Assembly: GCF_002798015.1 (NCBI RefSeq)
Contig: NZ_PGTZ01000007.1
Coordinates: 452,222 to 516,221 of the forward strand
From: Luteimicrobium subarcticum
Lineage (GTDB): Bacteria > Actinomycetota > Actinomycetes > Actinomycetales > Cellulomonadaceae
Direction of reading: 5' to 3'
DNA: 64,000 nucleotides
Part shown: piece after piece, positions 9,088-18,128 of the stretch
Numbering within the stretch: the stretch's first letter is position 1
Layout of the letters: the number at the start of each line of letters is the position of its first letter
Position numbers and translations under genes: made by a program
The notes under the pieces: model-generated
Seen by the model: the letters and a program-made list of their open reading frames with translations, nothing else
Told to the model about the DNA's origin: nothing
Databases searched by the model: none

Positions 9088-10388
9088 CCTTCCCCGACCG
9101 TCCGCTGCGCGTCGCCATGCTCAGCGTGCACACCTCGCCGCTCGAGCAGCCGGGCACCGGCGACGCAGGCGGCATGAACGTCTACGTCACCGAGCTGTCG
9201 AAGGCGCTGGCACGTGGGGGCGTGCAGGTCGAGATCTTCACGCGGCGCACGTCGGGCGTGCAGCCGGACGTCGTGCAGGTCGCCGACGGGGTCGCGGTGC
9301 GGCACGTCACCGCGGGCCCGTTCGAAGGGCTCGACAAGACGGACCTGCCCGGCCAGCTCTGCGCGTTCACCGCGGGGGTGCTGCGGGCCGAGGCCGCCCG
9401 CGAGCCGGGCTGGTACGACGTCGTCCACGCGCACTACTGGCTCTCGGCGCAGGCCGGCTGGCTCGCGGCGGACCGCTGGGACGTGCCGCTCGTCGTGACG
9501 ATGCACACGCTCGCGAAGGTCAAGAACGCCGCGCTCGCGGACGGCGACGCGCCGGAGCCGGCGGGCCGGACGATCGGCGAGAGCCAGGTGGTCGAGATCG
9601 CGGACGCCCTCGTCGCGAACACGGCGGACGAGGCGCGCGAGCTCGTGGGCCTGTACGGCGCCGACCCGGACCGGGTGCACGTGGTGGAGCCGGGCGTCGA
9701 CCTCGAGGCGTTCCGTCCGCCGGCGCCGCTGGGCGTCGAGGAGGCCGCTGGCGACGTCGAGCCCGGCACGGACGAGGACCGTCGTGCGCGGCGGCGCGCG
9801 CTCGGGCTGCCGGGCGACCGGTCGCTGGTGCTGTTCGCGGGCCGCGTCCAGCCGCACAAGGCGCCCGACGTGCTGGTCCGGGCGCTCGGCGCCCTGCACC
9901 GGGCCGGGGCCCCTGTCCCGACGCTGCTGGTCCTGGGCGGCGCGAGCGGGCGCCGCACCGCGGTGCGCGAGCTGCTGGCGCTCGCGCACCAGGAGGGTGT
10001 GGCCGAGCACGTCGTGGTGCGTGACCCGGTGCCGCCGGCGCGTCTCGCGGAGTTCCTGCACGCCGCGGACCTCGTGGCCGTGCCGTCGTACAGCGAGTCG
10101 TTCGGGCTGGTCGCCGCGGAGGCGCAGGCGGCCGGGACGCCCGTGGTCGCGGCGGCTGTCGGGGGCCTGCGGACCGTCGTCGACGACGGCGTCACGGGTG
10201 TCCTCGTGCCGGACCACGACCCGGGGACGTGGGCGTGGACGTTCGAGACCCTGCTTGCCGACCCCGGCCGGCGCGCCGAGCTGCGCGCGGCGGCGCTCGC
10301 GTCGAGCACGCGGTTCGGCTGGGACCGCGCGGCCAAGGAGCTGCTCGGGGTCTACGAGCAGGCCGCCCGGGCCCGCGCGGCCCGCTGA
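9084..10388 (+). CDS. mshA: D-inositol-3-phosphate glycosyltransferase (mycothiol step 1)
   Basis: GT4-family GT-B enzyme that transfers GlcNAc from UDP-GlcNAc to inositol-3-phosphate, opening mycothiol synthesis. 434 residues. The N-terminal domain has [17 protein letters not shown] and the donor-site [10 protein letters not shown] loop; the C-terminal domain has [15 protein letters not shown] and the EX7E motif in [27 protein letters not shown] at 9084 overlaps the upstream TGA and has GGAGGGG beside it. Mycothiol is an actinobacterial thiol, so this gene supports the lineage call. Confidence 0.95.
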   Translation: MTFPDRPLRVAMLSVHTSPLEQPGTGDAGGMNVYVTELSKALARGGVQVEIFTRRTSGVQPDVVQVADGVAVRHVTAGPFEGLDKTDLPGQLCAFTAGVLRAEAAREPGWYDVVHAHYWLSAQAGWLAADRWDVPLVVTMHTLAKVKNAALADGDAPEPAGRTIGESQVVEIADALVANTADEARELVGLYGADPDRVHVVEPGVDLEAFRPPAPLGVEEAAGDVEPGTDEDRRARRRALGLPGDRSLVLFAGRVQPHKAPDVLVRALGALHRAGAPVPTLLVLGGASGRRTAVRELLALAHQEGVAEHVVVRDPVPPARLAEFLHAADLVAVPSYSESFGLVAAEAQAAGTPVVAAAVGGLRTVVDDGVTGVLVPDHDPGTWAWTFETLLADPGRRAELRAAALASSTRFGWDRAAKELLGVYEQAARARAAR

Positions 10389-10395
10389 CGGGTCG

Positions 10396-10830
10396 TCAGG
10401 CGCGCTCGAGCACGAAGACGGGGATCTCCCGGTCGGTCCGCTCCTGGTAGTCCGCGTAGTCGGGGTACGCGTCGACGGACCGCGCCCACCAGGTGTCCCG
10501 CTCCGCGCCGGACAGCTCACGGGCCGTGTAGTCGTGCCGCTCGGGGCCGTCCTGCAGCTCGACGTGCGGGTCGGCGGCGATCGAGTGGTACCAGACGGGG
10601 TGCTTCGGCGCGCCGCCCTTGGACGCGACGATCGCGTAGTCGCCGTCGTGCTCGACGCGCATCAGCGCGATCTTGCGGACGTCGCCGCTGGTGCGGCCGC
10701 GGTAGGTCACGACGACGACGGGCATGCCGCGCATCGTCGTCCCCTCGGTCCCTCCGGACGACTCGATGAGGGCGACCTGGTCGCGCGTGCGGGCGTCAGG
10801 GCTGGGGACGTACGTTCCGGTGACTGGCAT
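10396..10830 (-). CDS. F420/deazaflavin-dependent nitroreductase family protein
   Basis: 144 residues from the ATG at 10830. The family pattern is clear: [41 protein letters not shown] and [18 protein letters not shown], as in Ddn-type split-beta-barrel proteins that bind F420 or FMN. Activity on a given substrate cannot be read from sequence. An earlier in-frame start would add 50 low-complexity residues and is not favoured. It converges on mshA with seven bases between stops and diverges from gpmA. Confidence 0.87.
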   Translation of the reverse strand: MPVTGTYVPSPDARTRDQVALIESSGGTEGTTMRGMPVVVVTYRGRTSGDVRKIALMRVEHDGDYAIVASKGGAPKHPVWYHSIAADPHVELQDGPERHDYTARELSGAERDTWWARSVDAYPDYADYQERTDREIPVFVLERA

Positions 10831-10973
10831 GTCGGGGCAACGCCACGCGCCCCCGGCATCTTCCCCGCGTCCTGCCTGCGCGGTCCCTGTGGCCTCGGGC
10901 GGAGGGCGGACGCCGGAGGGTCGGATGGCGGACCGGCCCCGCCGCGCGCGGTCGGGTGCGGCAGGATAGGACC

Positions 10974-11711
10974 ATGACATACACCCTTGTCCTGCTCCGC
11001 CACGGCGAGAGCGAGTGGAACGCCAAGAACTTGTTCACCGGTTGGGTGGACGTCGCCCTCTCGGAGAAGGGCACCGCGGAGGCCGAGCGTGGCGGCACCC
11101 TGCTGACCGACGCGGGCGTCCTGCCGGACGTCGTGCACACGTCGCTCCTGCGTCGCGCCATCACGACCGCGAACCTCGCCCTCAACGCCGCGGACCGCCA
11201 CTGGATCCCGGTGAAGCGCTCCTGGCGCCTCAACGAGCGCCACTACGGTGCGCTCCAGGGCAAGGACAAGAAGCAGACGCTCGCCGAGTTCGGCGAGGAG
11301 CAGTTCATGCTCTGGCGTCGCTCGTACGACACCCCGCCGCCCGCGATCGAGCCCGGCTCGGAGTTCTCGCAGGACGCCGACCCGCGCTACGCGGACGCGC
11401 CCGAGGTGCTGACCGAGTGCCTCAAGGACGTCCTCGAGCGGGCGCTGCCCTACTTCGACGGCGAGATCGTCCCCGACCTCAAGGCCGGCAAGACGGTCCT
11501 GGTCGCGGCGCACGGCAACTCGCTGCGCGCGCTGGTCAAGCACCTCGACGGCATCTCCGACGACGACATCGCGGGCCTCAACATCCCCACGGGCATCCCG
11601 CTGCTCTACGAGCTGGACGAGGACCTCAAGCCCGTCACGCCGGGCGGCCGCTACCTCGACCCCGAGGCCGCGAAGGACGCCATCGCGGCGGTCGCGAACC
11701 AGGGCCGTTGA
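10974..11711 (+). CDS. gpmA: 2,3-bisphosphoglycerate-dependent phosphoglycerate mutase
   Basis: Glycolytic enzyme interconverting 3- and 2-phosphoglycerate. 245 residues. It has the phosphohistidine motif [10 protein letters not shown] (His10), [15 protein letters not shown], the acid/base region [15 protein letters not shown], and the second histidine in [19 protein letters not shown] at 10974 matches the family start. AGGATAGGACC precedes it and may act as a ribosome-binding site. It faces phoU across a 171-base convergent gap that holds a long inverted repeat. Confidence 0.96.
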   Translation: MTYTLVLLRHGESEWNAKNLFTGWVDVALSEKGTAEAERGGTLLTDAGVLPDVVHTSLLRRAITTANLALNAADRHWIPVKRSWRLNERHYGALQGKDKKQTLAEFGEEQFMLWRRSYDTPPPAIEPGSEFSQDADPRYADAPEVLTECLKDVLERALPYFDGEIVPDLKAGKTVLVAAHGNSLRALVKHLDGISDDDIAGLNIPTGIPLLYELDEDLKPVTPGGRYLDPEAAKDAIAAVANQGR

Positions 11712-11731
11712 GCCCCCGCTGCTGAGCCGCC

Positions 11732-11833
11732 GGTGAGGGGCGGCACGTCCTCCGCTCGGTCGTCCCGGCAGCCTCGTTCCTCGTGCCTGCCAGACCCACC
11801 ACGACTGTCGCGGAGCACGTGCCGCCCCTCGCC
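11732..11833. terminator. Long stem-loop between convergent gpmA and phoU
   Basis: Arms 11732-11755 and 11810-11833 pair over 24 bases with two mismatches; the core GAGGGGCGGCACGT / ACGTGCCGCCCCTC is perfect. The 54-base loop contains a smaller GGCAG/CTGCC dyad. Its place between converging stops suggests a bidirectional terminator. The long loop is unusual for one, so a structured RNA is also possible. Confidence 0.6.
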
Positions 11834-11882
11834 TCTGTCCGGCGCGTGACCGTCGCCGGGCGGTCCGGGGGACGGCGGCGGT

Positions 11883-12536
11883 TCAGCCCAGCTCGACCGG
11901 GGCGTCGCCCGTGACGAGGTACGACACGCGGCGCGCGATGCTCACGGCGTGGTCGCCGAAACGCTCGTAGAAGCGTGACGCGAGCGTCACGTCGACGGTC
12001 TCCTGGACGGAACCGATCCAGTCGGGCGACAGGACGACGCCGAACGTCTGCTCGTGCAGCAGGTCGAGCAGGTCGTCGTCGCGCTCGATCGTGAGCGCGA
12101 GCGCGAGGTCGCGCGTCTCGAGCAGCTCGGTCACGCGCCGGGCCACCCGGACCGCCGCGTCGTTCATCTGCGTGAACGTCGGGACGACCGCCTCGGGGAG
12201 CGCGCGCTTCGGGTACGTCCGGCGGGCCACCTGCGCGACGTGGCGCGCGAGGTCGCCCATGCGCTCCAGGCTGGCGCTCATGCGCAGCGACGACACCACG
12301 ATGCGCAGGTCGGTCGCGACGGGCGCCTGCTGCGCGAGCAGCCGGACGCACTCGTCGTCGAGGGCGCGCTCGCGGTCGTCGATGTCGCGGTCGCTCGCGA
12401 TGACCGACTGGGCGAGCGACAGGTCGGCGTCCAGGAGCGCCCTGCCGGCGTCCTCGATCGCCTGGGCGACCTTCTCGCTCATCGTCCTCAGGTCGTCACC
12501 GAGCTGCTGGAGCTCGGCCTCGAAGATCTCTCGCAT
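11883..12536 (-). CDS. phoU: Phosphate-specific transport accessory/regulator PhoU
   Basis: PhoU links Pst transporter state to the phosphate sensor kinase and dampens the Pho response. 217 residues in two three-helix repeats: the first with DRDIDDRERALDDECVRLLA and LRIVVSSLRMSASLERMGDLA, the second with QETVDVTLASRFYERFGDHA, the paired metal-binding E/D motifs of the family. ATG at 12536 is the family start. It is transcribed away from senX3-regX3, as in mycobacteria, and the shared intergenic region holds PHO-box-like repeats pointing toward phoU. Confidence 0.96.
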   Translation of the reverse strand: MREIFEAELQQLGDDLRTMSEKVAQAIEDAGRALLDADLSLAQSVIASDRDIDDRERALDDECVRLLAQQAPVATDLRIVVSSLRMSASLERMGDLARHVAQVARRTYPKRALPEAVVPTFTQMNDAAVRVARRVTELLETRDLALALTIERDDDLLDLLHEQTFGVVLSPDWIGSVQETVDVTLASRFYERFGDHAVSIARRVSYLVTGDAPVELG

Positions 12537-12633
12537 GTCCGTCCTTCGTGCAGGCTGCGTGGTGCGGGCCCCGGCCTCGTGCCACGGGTCACCGGACGCT
12601 ACGGTGCCAAAGAGCGCCCGTGGTCTGCTGACC

Positions 12634-12666
12634 GCACGATGAACCGACGCTGCACGACGGGTGAAC
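12634..12666 (-). promoter_or_regulatory. PHO-box-like direct repeats upstream of phoU
   Basis: Read on the minus strand from 12666: GTTCACCCGTC, then a degenerate 11-mer, then GTTCATCGTGC, so two good units sit exactly 22 bases (two 11-mers) apart. A TAGCGT -10 candidate follows at 12602-12597. RegX3/PhoP-type regulators bind 11-bp GTTCAC repeats in actinobacteria; binding here is inferred. Confidence 0.55.
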
Positions 12667-12723
12667 AGTTGATGCGCGCAGCCCTGAGACGCCGGTGCGG
12701 CCCCCGGCGTCTGGCAGCCTCCG

Positions 12724-12729
12724 TAGTCT
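12724..12729 (+). promoter_or_regulatory. -10 box (TAGTCT) for leaderless senX3
   Basis: TAGTCT, six bases, GTG at 12736. No ribosome-binding site is seen. Confidence 0.6.
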
Positions 12730-12735
12730 GGTGGT

Positions 12736-14025
12736 GTGCTGTTCGACGACGGGAGTGGTGTGAGCGGGGGCGTGGCGGTAGTAGCGGGACTGCTCGGGCT
12801 GCTGGTGGGTGTGGCCTCGACGGTCGCGTTCCGGCTGAGCGAGCGCCCGCGCGCGACGGCGCCGGTCCCGTCGTCCGCGGTCGACCCGGGCCTGGTCCGG
12901 GCGCTCGCGGTGCTGCGGTCCGCGGCCGTCCTCATCGACGACGACGGGCGGATCGCTCGCGCGAGCCCGCCGGCGTACGCGCTGGGCGTCGTCCGGGGCA
13001 GCGAGCTGGCGCACGCATCCATCCGGGAGCTGGTCACGGCCGTCCGGCGTGACGGCGTGATCCGCGACGAGGAGCTCGAGCTCCCGCGCGGTCCGCTGGG
13101 CCCGGGCACGGTCGTCCTGCAGGTGCGGGTGGCCCAGGTGGCGCCGCACCTCGTCCTCGTCCTCGCGGAGGACCGCACCGAGGCGCGTCGGGTCGAGGCG
13201 ATCCGACGCGACTTCGTGGTGAACGTGTCCCACGAGCTGAAGACCCCGGTGGGCGCGCTCGCGCTGCTCGCCGAGACCGTCCAGGACGCGGCCGACGACC
13301 CGGAGACGGTGCGCCGGTTCGCGGGCCGCATGCAGATCGAGACGACGCGCCTGTCCGCGCTGGTGCACGAGATCATCGAGCTGTCGCGCCTCCAGGTGGC
13401 CGGCGCGCTGCAGCAGATCACGGTGATCCCGGTGCAGGGTGTCGTCGACGAGGCCGTGTCCCGTGCGCGCACGGCCGCGCAGGCGAAGAGCATCCGGATC
13501 TCGGCGGGGGGCGCACTGGACGCGCAGGTCTACGGGGACCACGCCCTGCTCGTCACCGCGTTGCGCAACCTCCTGGACAACGCGGTCGCCTACTCGGACG
13601 ACCACAGCCAGGTCGCGGTCGGGGTGAAGACGGTCGGGGACCTCGTCGAGATCGCGGTGGTGGACGAGGGGATCGGCATCTCCGTCGAGAACCAGGACCG
13701 CGTCTTCGAGCGCTTCTACCGCGTCGACCCGGCGCGGTCGCGTGAGACGGGCGGTACCGGGCTCGGCCTGAGCATCGTCAAGCACGTGGCCGCCGACCAC
13801 GGCGGCGACGTGACGGTCTGGTCGGAGCCGGGCCGCGGCACGACGTTCACCCTGCGGTTGCCCGCGGCGTCGGGGGAGGCCCGGGCGGCACACTCTGCGG
13901 TGCGCGACCCGGACGGCTCCGATGCCCGACCGGGAGCCGGCTCCGACGGAGCCGCCGCCGACGACCGCGACACCCACGACCGCGACACCCGTGACAACCC
14001 GACGACCAAGGAGGTGGATGCGTGA
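12736..14025 (+). CDS. senX3: Phosphate-sensing histidine kinase SenX3
   Basis: Membrane sensor kinase that phosphorylates RegX3 when phosphate is low. 429 residues: a short N-terminus with one clear membrane helix (GGVAVVAGLLGLLVGVAST), a PAS-like region, the HisKA motif FVVNVSHELKTPVGA with the phospho-acceptor at about His166, then HATPase N, G1 and G2 boxes (ALRNLLDNAVAYS, VVDEGIGIS, GGTGLGLSIVKH). The acidic, Asp-rich C-terminal tail of about 50 residues is probably disordered. GTG overlaps with regX3 at the stop. Its neighbours phoU and pst support the name. Confidence 0.9.
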   Translation: MLFDDGSGVSGGVAVVAGLLGLLVGVASTVAFRLSERPRATAPVPSSAVDPGLVRALAVLRSAAVLIDDDGRIARASPPAYALGVVRGSELAHASIRELVTAVRRDGVIRDEELELPRGPLGPGTVVLQVRVAQVAPHLVLVLAEDRTEARRVEAIRRDFVVNVSHELKTPVGALALLAETVQDAADDPETVRRFAGRMQIETTRLSALVHEIIELSRLQVAGALQQITVIPVQGVVDEAVSRARTAAQAKSIRISAGGALDAQVYGDHALLVTALRNLLDNAVAYSDDHSQVAVGVKTVGDLVEIAVVDEGIGISVENQDRVFERFYRVDPARSRETGGTGLGLSIVKHVAADHGGDVTVWSEPGRGTTFTLRLPAASGEARAAHSAVRDPDGSDARPGAGSDGAAADDRDTHDRDTRDNPTTKEVDA

Positions 14026-14744
14026 CCCGCATCCTCGTGGTGGAGGACGAGGAGTCCTACCGCGACCCGCTGACGTACCAGCTCGAGCGCGAGGGCTACG
14101 AGGTCGTCGCGACGGCGACCGGCACCGACGGCCTCGCCGCCTACGACGACGCGCACGCGTCCGGCGCGGGCTTCGACCTGGTGCTGCTCGACCTCATGCT
14201 GCCCGGTCTGAGCGGCACCGAGGTGTGCCGCGACCTGCGCCGCCGGGGCGACGTCCCGGTCATCATGCTGACGGCGAAGGACACCGAGATCGACAAGGTC
14301 GTGGGTCTCGAGCTCGGCGCGGACGACTACGTCACCAAGCCCTACTCGTTCCGCGAGCTGCTCGCCCGGATGCGCGCGGTGCTGCGTCGCCGGTCGGCGC
14401 CGGCGCCCAACGGTCCCGAGGTGGACGACGACGAGCAGGTGCTGTCGGCCGGACCGGTCCGCATGGACGTCGACCGGCACGTCGTGACCGTCGACGGCGA
14501 GCGCGTGCAGCTCCCGCTCAAGGAGTTCGAGCTGCTCGAGCTCCTGCTGCGCAACGCGGGACGTGTGCTGACGCGCGGCCAGCTCATCGACCGCGTGTGG
14601 GGGTCGGACTACGTCGGGGACACGAAGACCCTCGACGTCCACGTGAAGCGTGTGCGCGCGAAGATCGAGCCCGACCCCAGCGATCCGCGCTGGCTGCTCA
14701 CGGTGCGCGGCCTGGGTTACCGGTTCGTCGACGAGTCGGACTGA
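14022..14744 (+). CDS. regX3: Phosphate response regulator RegX3
   Basis: OmpR/PhoB-class response regulator, 240 residues. Receiver: ILVVEDEESYRDPL with acidic pocket, phospho-acceptor Asp57 in LVLLDLMLPGLSG, and the conserved Lys in DDYVTKPYSFREL. DNA-binding winged helix: LKEFELLELLLRNAGRVLTR, DTKTLDVHVKRVRAKIE and VRGLGYRF. It starts at GTG 14022, overlapping the senX3 stop (GTGA), with AAGGAGG upstream inside senX3. It is the likely activator of pstSCAB through the PHO box at 14793. Confidence 0.92.
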   Translation: MTRILVVEDEESYRDPLTYQLEREGYEVVATATGTDGLAAYDDAHASGAGFDLVLLDLMLPGLSGTEVCRDLRRRGDVPVIMLTAKDTEIDKVVGLELGADDYVTKPYSFRELLARMRAVLRRRSAPAPNGPEVDDDEQVLSAGPVRMDVDRHVVTVDGERVQLPLKEFELLELLLRNAGRVLTRGQLIDRVWGSDYVGDTKTLDVHVKRVRAKIEPDPSDPRWLLTVRGLGYRFVDESD

Positions 14745-14792
14745 GCGCGGCCGTCGCCCGCCGGGGGCCCGCGCCGCGGCCCTTCTGCGAGT

Positions 14793-14814
14793 GTTCATCC
14801 CGCGTTCACCGGGA
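14793..14814 (+). promoter_or_regulatory. PHO box upstream of pstS
   Basis: Two adjacent 11-bp direct repeats, GTTCATCCCGC and GTTCACCGGGA, very close to the actinobacterial PHO-box unit (GTTCACCC...). They end 27 bases before a TACCTT -10 box (14842-14847), so they take the place of the -35 region, as expected for an activator site. Confidence 0.78.
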
Positions 14815-14841
14815 GAGCGCGGACGGTCCATCCGGCGTCCT

Positions 14842-14847
14842 TACCTT
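14842..14847 (+). promoter_or_regulatory. -10 box (TACCTT) for pstSCAB
   Basis: TACCTT placed 27 bases after the PHO box; it leaves an untranslated leader of about 50 bases before pstS. Confidence 0.55.
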
Positions 14848-14904
14848 CTGAGCGTCACCGGTGTCCATCGGTGGCGAGTCAGCAAGAACAGGATGGATCG
14901 ACAC

Positions 14905-16023
14905 GTGAAGCTCAGCCGAATCACCCGAGCAGGGTCTGCTGTCGCGATCGGCGCGCTCGCCCTCACGCTCGCCGCGTGCGGCTCCGACGACAACTCGAAC
15001 GGCGCTGCCGAGAACACCTCGTCGGCCGCTGCCGGCGGTGGCGACCTCTCCGGCGAGCTCAACGGCGCGGGCTCGTCCGCGCAGGGCTCCGCCATGGACG
15101 CGTGGCGCTCCGGCTTCCAGTCCGCGAACAACGGCGTGACCGTCAACTACGACCCGATCGGTTCGGGCGACGGCGTCAAGAACTTCATCAGCGGTGCCGT
15201 GCAGTACGCCGGCTCGGACGCGTACCTGAGCGACGACGACATCGCGTCGGCGAAGACCACCTGCCAGGGCGGCGACGTCGTGGAGCTCCCGGTCTACATC
15301 TCCCCGATCGCGATCGTCTTCAACCTCAAGGGCATCGACTCGCTGAACCTCGACGCGGCCACCGTCGCCGGGATCTTCAACGGCAAGATCACGAAGTGGA
15401 ACGACCCGGCGATCGCGAAGCTGAACGACGGCGTGTCCCTGCCGTCGACCGCGATCACCCCGGTGCACCGCTCGGACGACTCGGGCACCACGCAGAACTT
15501 CACCGAGTGGATCAAGGCGAACGCGGCCGACGCGTGGCCGTACGACCCGTCGAAGACGTTCCCCGTGAAGGGCGGCCAGTCCGCTGAGAAGACGTCCGGC
15601 ATCATCCAGACGGTGACGGCCGGCCAGGGCACGATCAGCTACGCCGACGCGTCGCAGGTCGGCACGCTGGGCTCGGCCAAGATCAAGGTCGGCGACTCGT
15701 TCGTGGCGCACTCGCCCGAGGGTGCCGCGGCCGCCGTGTCGAAGTCGAAGATGGTCGAGGGGCGTGCCGCGTCCGACATCGCGATCGACATCGACCGCAC
15801 CCTCACGGACGCCTCCACGTACCCGCTGGTGCTCGTCTCGTACGACATCGCGTGCACCACGTACACGGACGCGAACACGGCGAAGCTCGTCAAGGGCCTC
15901 TTCTCCTACATCATCAGCAGCGAGGGCCAGCAGGCCGCGGCCTCGGCCGCTGGCTCGGCGCCCATCTCGCAGGACCTCTTCACCAAGGCCGAGGCCGCGG
16001 TGAACGCGATCAAGACCAGCTGA
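14905..16023 (+). CDS. pstS: Phosphate ABC transporter, substrate-binding lipoprotein
   Basis: Captures phosphate outside the membrane for PstCAB. With GTG at 14905 it has 372 residues and a lipoprotein signal: KLSRITR, a hydrophobic stretch and the lipobox LAAC with the lipidated Cys25. Phosphate-binding features of the family follow: GAGSSAQGSAMDAW, IGSGDGVKNFISG, GSDAYL, HRSDDSGTTQNFTEW and YDIACTTY. ATG at 14893 would add four residues; I prefer 14905 because AGGATGG lies upstream of it and the charged n-region then starts the protein. It heads pstSCAB under a PHO box. Confidence 0.94.
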   Translation: MKLSRITRAGSAVAIGALALTLAACGSDDNSNGAAENTSSAAAGGGDLSGELNGAGSSAQGSAMDAWRSGFQSANNGVTVNYDPIGSGDGVKNFISGAVQYAGSDAYLSDDDIASAKTTCQGGDVVELPVYISPIAIVFNLKGIDSLNLDAATVAGIFNGKITKWNDPAIAKLNDGVSLPSTAITPVHRSDDSGTTQNFTEWIKANAADAWPYDPSKTFPVKGGQSAEKTSGIIQTVTAGQGTISYADASQVGTLGSAKIKVGDSFVAHSPEGAAAAVSKSKMVEGRAASDIAIDIDRTLTDASTYPLVLVSYDIACTTYTDANTAKLVKGLFSYIISSEGQQAAASAAGSAPISQDLFTKAEAAVNAIKTS

Positions 16024-16123
16024 GTCGTCCGATCGCTGCACGCCGACACCGGCCGGCCGGGCCGGCACCCCGCACGGGGTGCCGCGCCCGGTCGGCCGGT
16101 CCGGGCATGACGAAGGAGGGTCC

Positions 16124-17128
16124 GTGACCATCACGACCGAACCGCAGCGGGCCACGCAGCCCGCCAAGCCCCCGGCCACGCGCCGTCGCCGTTCCGGCGT
16201 GGCCGACCGGGGCGCGAACCGTCTCTTCCGGTACCTCACGACCGGGTCGGGCGTCCTCATCCTGATCGCGCTCGCGGCCGTCGCCGGCTTCCTGCTGTGG
16301 CAGGCGTGGCCGGCGTTCACCACCGGGAGCGACGAGCTGGCGACGAAGGTCAGCTTCCTCCAGGGGGAGGGCTCGCTCCTCGCCTACCTCGGCCCGCTGG
16401 TCTTCGGCACGGTGCTGGCGGCCGTGCTCGCGCTCGCGATCGCGACACCGCTCGCGATCGGCATCGCGCTGTTCACGTCGCACTACGCGCCGCGGCGGCT
16501 CGCGCAGGTGCTGGGCTACGTCGTGGACCTGCTCGCCGCGATCCCGTCCGTCGTGTACGGACTGTGGGGCGCGCTCGTGCTCGCCCCGTTGGTCCAGCCG
16601 ATCTGGGGGTGGGTGTCTGACGTGCTGGGCTGGATCCCGCTCTTCGCCGGGCCCGCCGCCGACCCGGCGCGCGTGCTCCTGACGGTCGCGGTGATCCTGG
16701 CCGTGATGATCCTCCCGATCATCACGGCGGTCACCCGTGAGGTCTTCCTGCAGACGCCGAAGCTCCACGAGGAGGCGGCGCTCGCCCTCGGCGCGACCCG
16801 CTGGGAGATGATCCGCACCGCGGTCCTGCCCTTCGGGCGCTCGGGCATCGTCTCGGCCGCGATGCTCGGCCTGGGCCGCGCCCTCGGCGAGACCATGGCG
16901 GTCGTCATGATCCTGTCGCCCGGCCTCACCTACTCGTTCGCGCTGCTGCTCGCAGGCAAGCAGCAGACCATCGCGGCGAACATCGCGCTGAAGTACCCGG
17001 AGGCCAACGAGCTCGGCATGAGCACCCTCATGGCCACGGGTCTGGCGCTGTTCGTCATCACGATGGTCGTCAACATGCTGTCGCGCTGGATCGTCGCGCG
17101 GCGCAAGGACTTCTCGGGAGCCAACTGA
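16124..17128 (+). CDS. pstC: Phosphate ABC transporter permease PstC
   Basis: One of the two membrane subunits of the Pst importer. 334 residues from GTG 16124, chosen for the strong GAAGGAGGG at 16112-16120; a farther in-frame start is not supported. A cytoplasmic 35-residue N-terminus leads to about six membrane helices (for example GVLILIALAAVAGFLLWQAW), with the permease EAA-type loop HEEAALALGATRWEM and ALGETMAVVMILSP. Overlaps pstA by one base. Confidence 0.95.
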   Translation: MTITTEPQRATQPAKPPATRRRRSGVADRGANRLFRYLTTGSGVLILIALAAVAGFLLWQAWPAFTTGSDELATKVSFLQGEGSLLAYLGPLVFGTVLAAVLALAIATPLAIGIALFTSHYAPRRLAQVLGYVVDLLAAIPSVVYGLWGALVLAPLVQPIWGWVSDVLGWIPLFAGPAADPARVLLTVAVILAVMILPIITAVTREVFLQTPKLHEEAALALGATRWEMIRTAVLPFGRSGIVSAAMLGLGRALGETMAVVMILSPGLTYSFALLLAGKQQTIAANIALKYPEANELGMSTLMATGLALFVITMVVNMLSRWIVARRKDFSGAN

Positions 17129-18105
17129 TGGCCGCCACCACCGCCGGCCCGTCGTCGGGCGGAGCCCGCCCCGCGGGCCACGACACCGTCCGTGCGCTCC
17201 TGCGCACGGTCGACACCAAGCGCCGTCGCCGGGACCGCACCATGACGGTCCTCATGTACGTCGCCTTCGGCGTCGCCGTGCTGCCGCTCGTCTCGCTGCT
17301 GTGGACCGTCGTGTCCCGCGGCATCGGCCGGTTCGACGTCGCCTTCCTGACGCACTCGATGCGAGGCGTCTTCGGAGGCATGGACGCGGGCGGCGTCTAC
17401 CACGCGATCCTCGGCACGGTGATCGTGACGCTGGGCGCCGCGATCATCTCCGTCCCGATCGGTGTGCTCGCTGCGATCTACCTCGTGGAGTACGGTCCGG
17501 GCCACCGTCTCGCACGCGCCGTGACGTTCTTCGTGGACGTCATGACGGGCATCCCGTCGATCGTCGCGGGTCTGTTCGCGTACGCCCTGTTCGTGCTGTT
17601 CTTCGGCCCCGGCGTGCACTTCGGCCTCATGGGCTCGGTCGCCCTGTCGGTCCTCATGGTCCCGGTGGTCGTCCGGTCGACGGAGGAGATGCTGAAGCTC
17701 GTCCCGAACGAGCTCCGCGAGGCCGCGTACGCGCTCGGCGTGCCGAAGTGGCTGACCATCGTCAAGGTGGTGCTGCGCACGGCCGTCGCGGGCATCACGA
17801 CGGGCATCATGCTGGCGGTGTCGCGCGTCGTGGGTGAGACCGCACCGCTCCTGCTCACCGTCGGTGTCGCGGACTCGATCAACGGCAACCCGTTCGAGGG
17901 CCGCATGATGACCCTCCCGGTGTACGTGTACCGGCAGTTCAGCAGCGGCCTGGTGCCCTGCAACAACCCGAACGTGGCGTGCATCCCCACCATCAACTAC
18001 GACCGCGCGTGGTCTGCCGCGCTGACGCTGATCCTCATCGTCATGCTGCTCAACCTCGTCGCACGACTCGTCTCCCGGATCTTCGCGCCCAAGCTGCGCG
18101 GCTGA
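17128..18105 (+). CDS. pstA: Phosphate ABC transporter permease PstA
   Basis: Second membrane subunit of the Pst importer. 325 residues, six predicted helices ([20 protein letters not shown] first), the EAA-type loop [19 protein letters not shown] and [12 protein letters not shown]. Its ATG overlaps the pstC stop by one base, so the pair is translationally coupled. It is followed by pstB after 23 bases carrying AAGGA. Confidence 0.95.
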   Translation: MAATTAGPSSGGARPAGHDTVRALLRTVDTKRRRRDRTMTVLMYVAFGVAVLPLVSLLWTVVSRGIGRFDVAFLTHSMRGVFGGMDAGGVYHAILGTVIVTLGAAIISVPIGVLAAIYLVEYGPGHRLARAVTFFVDVMTGIPSIVAGLFAYALFVLFFGPGVHFGLMGSVALSVLMVPVVVRSTEEMLKLVPNELREAAYALGVPKWLTIVKVVLRTAVAGITTGIMLAVSRVVGETAPLLLTVGVADSINGNPFEGRMMTLPVYVYRQFSSGLVPCNNPNVACIPTINYDRAWSAALTLILIVMLLNLVARLVSRIFAPKLRG

Positions 18106-18128
18106 CGGACTCACAGAAGGACACTGCG

